Shown one piece after another: positions 1 to 5,944 of a stretch of DNA of 32,270 nucleotides. The notes under the pieces were generated by a model. That model saw nothing but the letters and a program-made list of their open reading frames with translations, did not search any database and was not told the origin of the DNA. Location: the NCBI GenBank assembly GCA_031281265.1, contig JAITFO010000023.1, forward strand, positions 1-32,270. The letters run 5' to 3'. Made by a program: the position numbers and the translations under genes. This DNA is from Candidatus Fibrimonadaceae bacterium. Lineage in GTDB: Bacteria; Fibrobacterota; Fibrobacteria; Fibrobacterales; Fibrobacteraceae. Every line of letters begins with the position of its first letter. Position 1 is the stretch's first letter.

Positions 1-741
1 CACAATGGCAAATAAAATTATGCCACCCAAAAACGCACTGGCAACACCCATTGCCTCTGCCGAGAGCGTGGAAAAATACCAAAGAGTCCCAAACACCGCT
101 GCGCATAGACCAACAAACCAAGATATGAAAACCATATTTTTTATTTCAATTTTTTGAAAAAAGGAAGTTACCAAAATCCCAGCCACGGTGCTGAAAAATG
201 TCGCGAATAAAATCGGCAAAAAAATATCGGCGGGGTTTGCTGCTCCGAGTTTTGCCCTGTAAGTCATTATGCTAACCGGAATGAGCGTTAAGCCACTCGC
301 GTTCAAAACCAAAAACAAAATTTGGGCATCGCTCGCGGTATCTTTGTTAGGGTTTATGTCTTGCAATTCCTTCATGGCTTTTAAACCAAGAGGAGTGGCG
401 GCGTTATCCAGCCCGAGCATATTTGCGCTTATGTTCATGAGCATACTGCCCATTGCGGGATGGTTTGCCGGGACGCTTGGGAAAAGCCGTTTCATCAAAG
501 GGGAAACCAATCGGGCTAGCATTTGAACCGCACCAGCCTTTTCGCCTATTTTCATTATCCCAAGCCAAAAAGCCAAAATTCCTGTTAAGCCTATGGCAAT
601 TTCAAAAGCCGTTTTAGACATGCTAAAAACGCTTTGCATAACCTCGTTGAAAATTCCGCTGTTGCCAAAAAAAAGCCATTGGATAAGGCAGGCTATAAAT
701 GCGCCCGCAAAAAACAAAATCCAAACAACGTTTAAAAACAC
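1..741 (-). CDS. SpmA-like nucleoside-recognition (gate) domain membrane protein, partial
   Basis: The minus-strand frame is open from a GTG at 741 to the window edge (247 codons, no stop), so the C-terminus is missing. The protein is hydrophobic with several membrane segments. It carries the stretch LGLDNAATPLGLKAMKELQ followed by LNASGLTLIPVSIMTYRAKLG, which matches spore maturation protein A and related gate-domain proteins. These occur in many non-sporulating bacteria, often as SpmA-SpmB fusions; the transported substrate or role is not established. GTG 741 is the first plausible start after the in-frame stop at 751-753, but no good Shine-Dalgarno precedes it. It lies about 25 nt downstream of yggS on the same strand, so co-transcription is likely. 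Family is fairly certain; function is not. Confidence 0.82.
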   Translation of the reverse strand, partial: MFLNVVWILFFAGAFIACLIQWLFFGNSGIFNEVMQSVFSMSKTAFEIAIGLTGILAFWLGIMKIGEKAGAVQMLARLVSPLMKRLFPSVPANHPAMGSMLMNISANMLGLDNAATPLGLKAMKELQDINPNKDTASDAQILFLVLNASGLTLIPVSIMTYRAKLGAANPADIFLPILFATFFSTVAGILVTSFFQKIEIKNMVFISWFVGLCAAVFGTLWYFSTLSAEAMGVASAFLGGIILFAIV

Positions 742-766
742 GGATAAAATTTAGTAAATAAACCCA

Positions 767-1450
767 CTAATAAACCCGTTTGCCAAACAACGCTGTTCCA
801 ACTCTGACCATGGTTGAACCCTCGGATATTGCCACTTCCAAATCGTCTGTCATGCCCATTGAAAGTTCTGTGAAGTTCGCAAACTTCGCTTGCGAATTAA
901 AAATTTTGTCTCTCAAATTTCTCAAAAAAGCAAAACAGGTTCTGGAATCCTCTGGATTGCCGGTATTTTTGCCGATGGTCATCAACCCTTTGTAAACAAG
1001 CCTTTTGGGTTGTGGCAGCTCGTTTAAAAAATCAAAAGCAGCTTGCATAGAAAGCCCGCTTTTAGTAGCTTCTTCCGAGGCGTTTACTTGAAAGAGAATT
1101 TCCAGATTTTTGTTCGCTTCTTCGCACAGAGCCTCCAGCTTAAGCACGCTCTCTAAATCGGCAACGGAATCTATGGCCTGCGCAACCTGCACTGCTTTTC
1201 GCAATTTATTTTTTTGCACAGGGCCTATTATGCGGCAAATTATGCCCTCCCTTTGCGGCAAAAATTTTTCCAAAGCCTCCTGCACCCTGTTTTCGCCAAA
1301 CTCCGTTGCGCCCAAAGATATTGCCTCTTCCACCGCAGAGATGGGCTGCGTTTTGCTCACCCAAACAAGACGCACGCTTGCTGGCTCCCTTCCAGAAATT
1401 TGGCAGGCTTCTTTTATGCGATTAAATACGGCAATGCTATTCCTTTTCAA
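767..1450 (-). CDS. yggS: YggS/PLPBP family pyridoxal phosphate homeostasis protein
   Basis: A 227-residue single-domain protein of the YggS/PROSC family, which binds PLP and buffers vitamin B6 and amino-acid pools rather than acting as a known enzyme. Family motifs are visible: VSKTQP near residue 32 with the lysine expected to hold PLP, FGENRVQEALEK near 52, IGPVQKNK near 75, and the C-terminal SMGMTDDLEVAISEGSTMVR with VGTALFG. Length is normal for the family. The start is a TTG that lies inside the last codons of the upstream gene (14-nt overlap), suggesting translational coupling; no nearer ATG exists and the residue count before the VSK motif fits the family. The SpmA-like gene follows on the same strand. 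Confidence 0.92.
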   Translation of the reverse strand: MKRNSIAVFNRIKEACQISGREPASVRLVWVSKTQPISAVEEAISLGATEFGENRVQEALEKFLPQREGIICRIIGPVQKNKLRKAVQVAQAIDSVADLESVLKLEALCEEANKNLEILFQVNASEEATKSGLSMQAAFDFLNELPQPKRLVYKGLMTIGKNTGNPEDSRTCFAFLRNLRDKIFNSQAKFANFTELSMGMTDDLEVAISEGSTMVRVGTALFGKRVY

Positions 1451-2390
1451 ACTTTAGATCCCAAAAGTGCTTGTACTGAATTGATAGCAAAATTTTCTCT
1501 TTCAAGGAATCTTTAATAGTATTATCCTTGCTGCTGCGTATAAAAAAACCGGGGTTCACGGAAAGCAAAGACCTGCCACCGCTAAATCTCCACAATGGGC
1601 CTGTGGATATTATATAATAAGAAAGCTGCTCTTTACCGTAGTCTTTAAACGGCTTGTATAAATTGAATTGCCTACCGGATAACATTGCAGTAAATTCCGC
1701 ATTCCACGAAAATGTTTCGTCAAAGTTATAAATCACGGCCAATTCTTCGAATAACGCATAATCCCTGCTAAAGAGTGGAATACCGAACATATAGTCAAAG
1801 CTCTTATTATCATAATCAGAAAATATATCTATAAGTGCAAAATGGAGCATAAAAGATAGGTATAAAACTTCTGAAGTATGTCTTACACCTAGCCTCACAT
1901 CGTAGCTCTGTATTTGCGAATATAGTGAATTCTTGTAAAATTTACCGAACAGATACCCGGCATCCCAAGCTTCATTTATTGAAGGCGACTCACCGGATTT
2001 CATAGGCATCTCTACATCACTCCAGAACAAATTTTCGTTGGAATAAAGAAAGCTGAGTTCCAAAACGGCAAAAGGAGGCGGTAATGGGGCTACGCCAGCC
2101 CCTAACCTGAAGGTTCCATAAAAAGGGGAGAGTTCCGCTCCAACCATAAACTTTAAGTATTTCGTTTTATTGGGGATCCATGTGCCGTAGCCATCTGCGC
2201 CCAGAGGCTCAATCCATGAAAAATCTAGGTTTGTATTCAACCTCGGGACAAAACCCCCATAAAAATCCGCTGGGGCAGCAGCTCCATACGCTCCATACTC
2301 AAGGTTTGGCCCAATCTTCATATTGGGCGCGCTGAAAGCATAAGCCGAGCAAAATAAGGCAAAAATCAAAAAAAATTGTCGCACTGCCAT
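1437..2390 (-). CDS. Exported protein, probable outer-membrane beta-barrel, unknown function
   Basis: 317 residues with a clear N-terminal signal peptide (about residues 1-20, hydrophobic core LIFALFCSAYAF, likely cut before APNMKIG). The rest alternates aromatic and polar residues with many Tyr, Phe and Gly in short amphipathic stretches, such as LGAGVAPLPPPFAVLELSF and YLSFMLHFALIDIF. This is the look of an outer-membrane beta-barrel or porin-like surface protein. I do not recognise a named family. The C-terminus is FEKE rather than a terminal Phe, so a classic BAM C-terminal signal is not obvious. It begins a minus-strand set with yggS and the SpmA-like gene, and is divergent from the lipoprotein gene with only 21 nt between start codons. 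Confidence 0.75.
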   Translation of the reverse strand: MAVRQFFLIFALFCSAYAFSAPNMKIGPNLEYGAYGAAAPADFYGGFVPRLNTNLDFSWIEPLGADGYGTWIPNKTKYLKFMVGAELSPFYGTFRLGAGVAPLPPPFAVLELSFLYSNENLFWSDVEMPMKSGESPSINEAWDAGYLFGKFYKNSLYSQIQSYDVRLGVRHTSEVLYLSFMLHFALIDIFSDYDNKSFDYMFGIPLFSRDYALFEELAVIYNFDETFSWNAEFTAMLSGRQFNLYKPFKDYGKEQLSYYIISTGPLWRFSGGRSLLSVNPGFFIRSSKDNTIKDSLKEKILLSIQYKHFWDLKFEKE

Positions 2391-2411
2391 AAAAAATACT
2401 ATTTTTCAGAT

Positions 2412-2819
2412 ATGAATAAAACCATTTTAGCAGCATTAACGGCAATGGCGCTTATTTCATGCGCCAATAGGCACCAATCGCCCATTTTAATAGAAAGGGG
2501 CATCCCCGAAGACGAGCGCAGCTACGATGTTGTGCAAGAGGGCTATGGTATAGATCCCGAGCTGAAGAGAAGTTTTTTAGCTGGATGTGTAACCGAGGGT
2601 ATGAACAAAAACCTAGTGCATCTTCTTTGGGGTACTGCAGACAAAGAATCAGCTGACGGCCTAACTTGGGAATACATAGACTTTAAGACAGGCGAGGTCA
2701 TAGCACGCCTAAAGTGGGAAAATACCGGCTACAAGGGCGCAGACTGGACAAACAACACAAAACTTTTGGAAATAGAAGGCGACCGCTACGGTGGTTCTCC
2801 CCAATGTGCGGATTATTAA
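2412..2819 (+). CDS. Small lipoprotein, possibly BamE/SmpA-like fold
   Basis: The upstream reading frame is open from 2376, but ATG 2412 gives a proper lipoprotein signal: MNKTILAALTAMALISC, with lipobox LISC and Cys 17 as the lipidation site. The mature part is about 119 residues. The segment GMNKNLVHLLWGTADKESAD followed by LTWEY resembles the GM-x-V-x-x-LLG-x-P...W-Y pattern of BamE/SmpA-type lipoproteins, but the match is short, so this is only a suggestion. The region between its start and the divergent barrel gene is 21 nt, so both promoters must overlap coding sequence. Its stop codon abuts the hairpin repeat at 2818. The Shine-Dalgarno is weak. Confidence 0.75.
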   Translation: MNKTILAALTAMALISCANRHQSPILIERGIPEDERSYDVVQEGYGIDPELKRSFLAGCVTEGMNKNLVHLLWGTADKESADGLTWEYIDFKTGEVIARLKWENTGYKGADWTNNTKLLEIEGDRYGGSPQCADY

Positions 2820-2875
2820 AAGCCCCCCTTGAACAGAGCTTTCTTAACGAAAGCTCCGTTCCTCCCCCCGTTTTT
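2818..2875. repeat. Hairpin repeat copy 1 (C6-flanked stem-loop)
   Basis: The element runs AAAAG-CCCCCC-TTG, then a stem-loop, then CCT-CCCCCC-GTTTTT. The stem is GAAC (2831-2834), an A.C mismatch, GAGCTTTC (2836-2843), loop TTAAC (2844-2848), GAAAGCTC (2849-2856) and GTTC (2858-2861). A second copy lies at 5702-5761 with the same flanks, loop and stem base near the loop but different outer stem bases that still pair. It starts at the stop codon of the lipoprotein gene and ends 21 nt before the sigma-54 promoter of flagellin. The U-run does not directly follow the stem, so it is not a textbook intrinsic terminator on either strand. Confidence 0.85.
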
Positions 2876-2896
2876 GATAAATAAACTCCTAAATTC

Positions 2897-2912
2897 TGGC
2901 ACGGTTATTGCA
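2897..2912 (+). promoter_or_regulatory. Sigma-54 promoter of flagellin gene
   Basis: TGGCACGGTTATTGCA matches the sigma-54 (RpoN) consensus TGGCACG-N4-TTGCA with the invariant GG and GC separated by exactly 10 nt. The expected start site is about 12 nt after the GC, near 2922, giving a leader of about 60 nt before the flagellin ATG. Sigma-54 control of flagellin is known in several phyla and requires an AAA+ enhancer-binding activator, which is not encoded here. Confidence 0.88.
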
Positions 2913-2934
2913 TATAACCTTAACAGAAACACAT

Positions 2935-2959
2935 GAAGGGCTTTTGATTGGAGCCTTTC
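2935..2959 (+). other. Possible 5'UTR stem-loop of flagellin mRNA
   Basis: GAAGGGCT (2935-2942) pairs with AGCCTTTC (2952-2959) with one G.U pair and a 9-nt loop. It sits between the predicted start site near 2922 and the Shine-Dalgarno at 2968-2974, so it could stabilise the transcript or tune translation. Only the pairing is seen; function is inferred. Confidence 0.35.
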
Positions 2960-2980
2960 TAACATGCAAAGGAGTTTGTT

Positions 2981-4288
2981 ATGCAAATCAATCACAACAT
3001 TAACGCGATGATAACGCAGAATGCGTTGCGCAACAACAACAGTGCCATGGGCAAGAGTTTGGAAAAACTCTCCACTGGTTTGAAAATAAACCGTGCCCAA
3101 GACGATGCTGCTGGTCTCGCTATGAGTGAGCAGATGCGAACACAGATTCGCGGCTTGGGAAAAGCCAAACAAAACTCCATGGACGGCATAGGAGCCTTGC
3201 AAATTGCGGAAGGCGGCTTGGCGGAAATCACCAACCTTATGCAACGCCAACGCGAGCTTGCCATACAGTCTGCCAACGACACGCTCACAAGCACTGAGCG
3301 CAAATATTTGGATTTGGAGTTTCAGGAACTCACAAAAGAAATTTCACGCATAGCAAAAACAACGGACTACAACGGCAAAAACATGCTGAACTGGTCAGAA
3401 GACCCGAACCTCAGCTTTGGTGCTACTGGAAATAAAGAAGAATTGCACATGGAAATAGGAAATGAGGTAGATAAGTTGAAGCGTTTGGTTGCTGGTAGTT
3501 CGGCTGGCGGTGACGGTTCTGGTTTCACATCCACTGCCGATCCATCTACTATCAATACAGCTATTGCTGCACTTGAAGCTATCTTTAACGCAGGCACGAG
3601 TATAGATACAATTAGACAGACTGGCGCTCCTCCTTATCCTCCTGTGGGTGAGTACGAGTCCGGCAGTTTGATGGATACATTGCAACAGGCAATTGATGCC
3701 ATCGGTGATACTGATGATGAAAGTAGATTCCCATCCACCAAAGATAGGCAGCTTGCAGCGGCGCTTAAAGAACGGTTGGATATAATAGTCAATAACAATG
3801 CAAAACCCAGCTCAGATAGCTTGTTGTTCTTATATAGCAATATGCTTGAAAACGATATGAGCAATGCCGCTTCCTATACCTTGCATATAGGCCCCAATTA
3901 TTCCTTTGGAATGGGTGGCAAATGGGCAAACGAAATGACGGTTACATACTTGTCTTTTAACCCAGGTTCGCTTGGACTTTCCACCAAGAACATTAAAACG
4001 CAGAACAACGCGACTGAAGCCATTGACCGGTTGGACAAAATAATCAAAAGTGTTAGCGGCGTTAGAGCGAAGATAGGTACATATATCAATCGCTTGGAAT
4101 ACACGATTAACAATATCGCGAGCTTGGAATTCAATACTCAGGATGCTGAAAGCCGCATCAGAGATACCGATTTTGCGGAGTCTACAACCCAATTCACAAG
4201 GAATCAAATCCTAGTGCAATCGGCGACTAGTATGTTAGCGCAGGCAAATACTTTGCCGCAAACGGCGCTGACCCTTATAAATGGGTAA
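2981..4288 (+). CDS. fliC: Flagellin
   Basis: A 435-residue flagellin. The N-terminal D0/D1 region (residues 1-140) carries the classic INHNINAM, LEKLSTGLKINRAQDDAAGL and MQRQRELAIQSANDT segments. The C-terminal D1/D0 region (about 340-435) has SRIRDTDFAEST, NQILVQSATSMLAQAN and ends TLING instead of the more common LLG/LLR. The central part (about 150-335) is variable, rich in Gly, Ser, Thr and Asp, and forms the surface-exposed domain. Flagellins have no signal peptide and leave through the flagellar type III exporter. AAAGGAG at 2968-2974 sits 6 nt before the ATG. It is preceded by a sigma-54 promoter and followed by a strong terminator, so it appears to be a single-gene transcript. No other flagellar gene is in the window. 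Confidence 0.97.
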   Translation: MQINHNINAMITQNALRNNNSAMGKSLEKLSTGLKINRAQDDAAGLAMSEQMRTQIRGLGKAKQNSMDGIGALQIAEGGLAEITNLMQRQRELAIQSANDTLTSTERKYLDLEFQELTKEISRIAKTTDYNGKNMLNWSEDPNLSFGATGNKEELHMEIGNEVDKLKRLVAGSSAGGDGSGFTSTADPSTINTAIAALEAIFNAGTSIDTIRQTGAPPYPPVGEYESGSLMDTLQQAIDAIGDTDDESRFPSTKDRQLAAALKERLDIIVNNNAKPSSDSLLFLYSNMLENDMSNAASYTLHIGPNYSFGMGGKWANEMTVTYLSFNPGSLGLSTKNIKTQNNATEAIDRLDKIIKSVSGVRAKIGTYINRLEYTINNIASLEFNTQDAESRIRDTDFAESTTQFTRNQILVQSATSMLAQANTLPQTALTLING

Positions 4289-4325
4289 TTGGTTTAACGG
4301 AACCTTTTACTCCTTTGGAGGTTCC

Positions 4326-4355
4326 CCCGTCTGGCCTCGCCAGACGGGCTTTTTG
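4326..4355 (+). terminator. Intrinsic terminator after flagellin
   Basis: CCCGTCTGGC (4326-4335), loop CTC, GCCAGACGGG (4339-4348): a perfect 10-bp GC-rich stem followed by CTTTTTG. It lies 38 nt after the flagellin stop and isolates that gene from the tRNA promoter just downstream. Confidence 0.93.
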
Positions 4356-4364
4356 TGTTTGCCC

Positions 4365-4393
4365 TTGACGGGCTTTGTATTTTTTGCTATATT
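4365..4393 (+). promoter_or_regulatory. Sigma-70-type promoter for tRNA-Gly
   Basis: TTGACG (4365-4370), a 17-nt spacer and TATATT (4388-4393) form a near-consensus housekeeping promoter. The predicted start is around 4400, three to four bases before the mature 5' end of tRNA-Gly. No other promoter is apparent between here and the cellulase ATG. Confidence 0.8.
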
Positions 4394-4403
4394 TTACGCA
4401 CAC

Positions 4404-4476
4404 GCGGCGGTAACTCAGTAGGTAGAGTTTCAGCCTTCCAAGCTGACTGTCGCCGGTTCGAGCCCGGTCCGCCGCT
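4404..4476 (+). tRNA. tRNA-Gly (anticodon TCC)
   Basis: A 73-nt cloverleaf. Acceptor stem GCGGCGG (4404-4410) pairs perfectly with CCGCCGC (4469-4475). The D arm is ACTC/GAGT, the anticodon stem TCAGC/GCTGA has loop CTTCCAA with anticodon TCC at 4437-4439, and the T arm GCCGG/CCGGT has loop TTCGAGC. Discriminator base is U, as in bacterial tRNA-Gly. The CCA end is not encoded. The cellulase gene starts 6 nt after the discriminator. Confidence 0.97.
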
Positions 4477-4482
4477 CTTATT

Positions 4483-5277
4483 ATGAAAAAATTGCACTTA
4501 GTATTTATAGCGCTTGCAGCCATTTTGTTTTTTGGTTGCTCAGAAAAAAATCCAGAAGGCGAAAACGAAGCTGCTCAAAAAAGCGGCTGGGTTTCCCGTT
4601 ACTGGGACGGTTGCAAACAGAGCTGTTCGTGGAACGGCAAAACACAGTACCCTCCCTTGGCCAGCACTGACCGTTGCAGGTCTTGCGGAAGAGACGGCTC
4701 TACCGAAACAGCTGCCAATGATGGGAGCAGTTGCACTGGTGGAAATTCCTATACCTGTTTTGACTTTACCCCGCACAAGGTGAACGATAACCTGGCTTAT
4801 GCTTTTGCGGCTGCCCCAACAGACCAATGCGGTAAATGCTTTGAGCTGCAATTTGACGGAGGTTCTAGATACCCGGCTAATGCAAACCATCTAAAAATTA
4901 AAGGCAAGACCTTGATTGTTATGACCAGCAACAAAGGCGGCGATGTGGGTGAAGGGCAATTTGATGTTTTAATACCCGGCGGCGGAGTAGGTCAGTATAA
5001 TGCTTTCTCCAGCCAAATCGATGTTTCCACAAGTCAACTGGGCGAGCAGTACGGTGGTTTGTTGGGTACTTGCGAAAAAGAGAGCAATTATAATGCTTCT
5101 ACATACAAACAGTGCCTTACAAACAAGTGCAACAGCGTGTTCACGAATGCTACTTTAAGGAATGGTTGCTTGTTCTATGTGGATTGGTTTGAAGCGGCTG
5201 GCAATCCAACTATGCTCTACAAAGAGGTGACTTGCCCGCAATACCTGATAGACAGATACAAGGCAACTATTAGATAA
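4483..5277 (+). CDS. Glycoside hydrolase family 45 endoglucanase, lipoprotein
   Basis: 264 residues. GH45 enzymes cleave internal beta-1,4 bonds of cellulose by inversion using two aspartates. The hallmark RYWDGCKQSCSW (Asp 42, catalytic acid/base region) and GQFDVLIPGGGVG (Asp 161) are both present, along with YTCFDFTPHKVNDNLAYAFA and the C-terminal YVDWF and NPTMLYKEV. About 13 Cys in the mature part fit a disulphide-rich fold, although the usual YWDCC pair is YWDGC here. An N-terminal lipoprotein signal (MKKLHLVFIALAAILFFGC, Cys 19) suggests a membrane-anchored enzyme; no carbohydrate-binding module or T9SS C-terminal domain is seen. GH45 is mainly known from fungi and invertebrates, with bacterial cases in Fibrobacter. 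The ATG follows tRNA-Gly by 6 nt with no Shine-Dalgarno. Confidence 0.92.
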   Translation: MKKLHLVFIALAAILFFGCSEKNPEGENEAAQKSGWVSRYWDGCKQSCSWNGKTQYPPLASTDRCRSCGRDGSTETAANDGSSCTGGNSYTCFDFTPHKVNDNLAYAFAAAPTDQCGKCFELQFDGGSRYPANANHLKIKGKTLIVMTSNKGGDVGEGQFDVLIPGGGVGQYNAFSSQIDVSTSQLGEQYGGLLGTCEKESNYNASTYKQCLTNKCNSVFTNATLRNGCLFYVDWFEAAGNPTMLYKEVTCPQYLIDRYKATIR

Positions 5278-5281
5278 CCAT

Positions 5282-5683
5282 TCAAGGGTTGGTTATAGTA
5301 GCCAAACTTGATCCACGGTTATTTCTCTCGTAGCGATATTCGCTAACCCAACCACTCCATTCTGAGCGGAATTTCTGTTCCAAGATTTTGCGTATAACTC
5401 CGCCGGATTTTTCCCCTATGCCATGAACTATGCGAATGCGTTTCCACTTGTTTTTTTTGGCAAGCTCCAATTCGAGCTGAACCTTGCAAACGGCTTCTTC
5501 CAATCCCAATCCGTGCAAATCTATTTCGGAATCCGCAGATGGCTCGGAGAACGAGGTTCTTTTCTTTTTTATCTTGATTTTTTTCACATGGACATTGCGA
5601 ACAGGTGGAGCAGCGGCATCCTTGTCAAAAATGTGGTTGCTTTCTAGCCATTCGAGCTGTTCGGAGGAAACGTCCGTGTCCAT
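5282..5683 (-). CDS. Smr-domain protein
   Basis: The open frame begins at 5743, but that extension runs through the hairpin repeat; ATG 5683 (MDTDVSSEQLEWLE) is the likelier start and gives 133 residues. The C-terminal half is an Smr (small MutS-related) domain: EIDLHGLGLEEAV, then IRIVHGIGEKSGGVIRKIL and the end GSSLATI. Smr domains act as nucleases in some proteins, through the DLHG and HGxG motifs. The N-terminal part is short, with a Lys-rich linker (KKIKIKKKR), and there is no MutS2 part, so this is a stand-alone Smr protein. Its cellular target cannot be told from the sequence. It converges on the cellulase gene (4 nt between stops) and is divergent from mraZ. Confidence 0.87.
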   Translation of the reverse strand: MDTDVSSEQLEWLESNHIFDKDAAAPPVRNVHVKKIKIKKKRTSFSEPSADSEIDLHGLGLEEAVCKVQLELELAKKNKWKRIRIVHGIGEKSGGVIRKILEQKFRSEWSGWVSEYRYERNNRGSSLATITNP

Positions 5684-5701
5684 AAAAATTGTAAAATATA
5701 A

Positions 5702-5761
5702 AAAAGCCCCCCTTGCATGGTGATTTCTTAACGAAATCACCATTGCCTCCCCCCGTTTTTT
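5702..5761. repeat. Hairpin repeat copy 2 (C6-flanked stem-loop)
   Basis: Same architecture as the copy at 2818-2875: AAAAG-CCCCCC-TTG, stem-loop, CCT-CCCCCC-GTTTTT. The stem is GCATGGTGATTTC (5715-5727), loop TTAAC (5728-5732) and GAAATCACCATTGC (5733-5746) with one bulged T. It lies just upstream of the Smr gene start and in the spacer that also serves mraZ. Confidence 0.85.
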
Positions 5762-5770
5762 CCGCTCGGA

Positions 5771-5834
5771 GAGCTAACGGGGAAACATTATACCTGAACA
5801 TAAGTTCAGTATTTTGAGAGGTGGGTGTTAGCTC
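5771..5834. repeat. Nested inverted repeats upstream of mraZ
   Basis: GAGCTAAC (5771-5778) is the exact inverse complement of GTTAGCTC (5827-5834). Inside this pair lies a second perfect inverted repeat, CTGAAC-ATAA-GTTCAG (5794-5809). Together they could form a hairpin on a longer stem or serve as operators. Only the symmetry is observed. Confidence 0.55.
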
Positions 5835-5867
5835 ATTGTTGATTCTTTTGGAAAACTCTTTTGCTTC

Positions 5868-5921
5868 TGGGTGAAAATGGGTGAAAAACAAATAAAATAA
5901 TTAAAAATGGGTAAAAAGGGT
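5868..5921 (+). promoter_or_regulatory. Putative MraZ-binding boxes
   Basis: TGGGT occurs at 5868-5872, 5878-5882 and 5908-5912, with AGGGT at 5917-5921. The first two are in TGGGTGAAAA units with a 10-bp period, and the third is exactly 30 bp after the second, so three boxes face the same side of the helix. MraZ in E. coli binds TGGGN repeats separated by 5-nt spacers upstream of its own gene, which matches this pattern. Autoregulation of the dcw operon is inferred. Confidence 0.7.
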
Positions 5922-5931
5922 AAAAAAATTC

Positions 5932-5937
5932 TATATT
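5932..5937 (+). promoter_or_regulatory. Possible -10 element of mraZ
   Basis: TATATT ends 7 nt before the mraZ ATG at 5945, so transcription from it would start at or within a base of the start codon (a leaderless mRNA). No good -35 lies 17 nt upstream; the MraZ boxes occupy that position. Confidence 0.4.
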
Positions 5938-5944
5938 TAAGGCT

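Noticed and set aside
269-526. Plus-strand 85-residue frame near the left edge
   Set aside because: Antisense to the uninterrupted SpmA-like frame, which has clear family motifs.
2816-3250. Minus-strand frame of 144 residues covering the hairpin repeat and the flagellin start
   Set aside because: It runs antisense through the sigma-54 promoter and the conserved flagellin N-terminus, with no recognisable protein features.
4275-4523. Minus-strand open frame of 82 residues across the tRNA
   Set aside because: It is antisense to tRNA-Gly and the flagellin terminator; such frames are common artefacts over tRNA genes.
5274-5296. ATAACCA/TGGTTAT hairpin between the convergent cellulase and Smr stops
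   Set aside because: A 7-bp AT-rich stem without a U-run on either side; too weak to call a terminator.
5684-5743. N-terminal extension of the Smr protein to 5743
   Set aside because: The extra 20 codons are the C6 hairpin repeat read in frame; ATG 5683 is a better start.
2818-5761. The two hairpin repeats considered as integron attC sites
   Set aside because: attC sites conserve complementary end boxes and vary in the loop; here the loop is conserved and the C6 flanks are not complementary to each other. No integrase is in the window.
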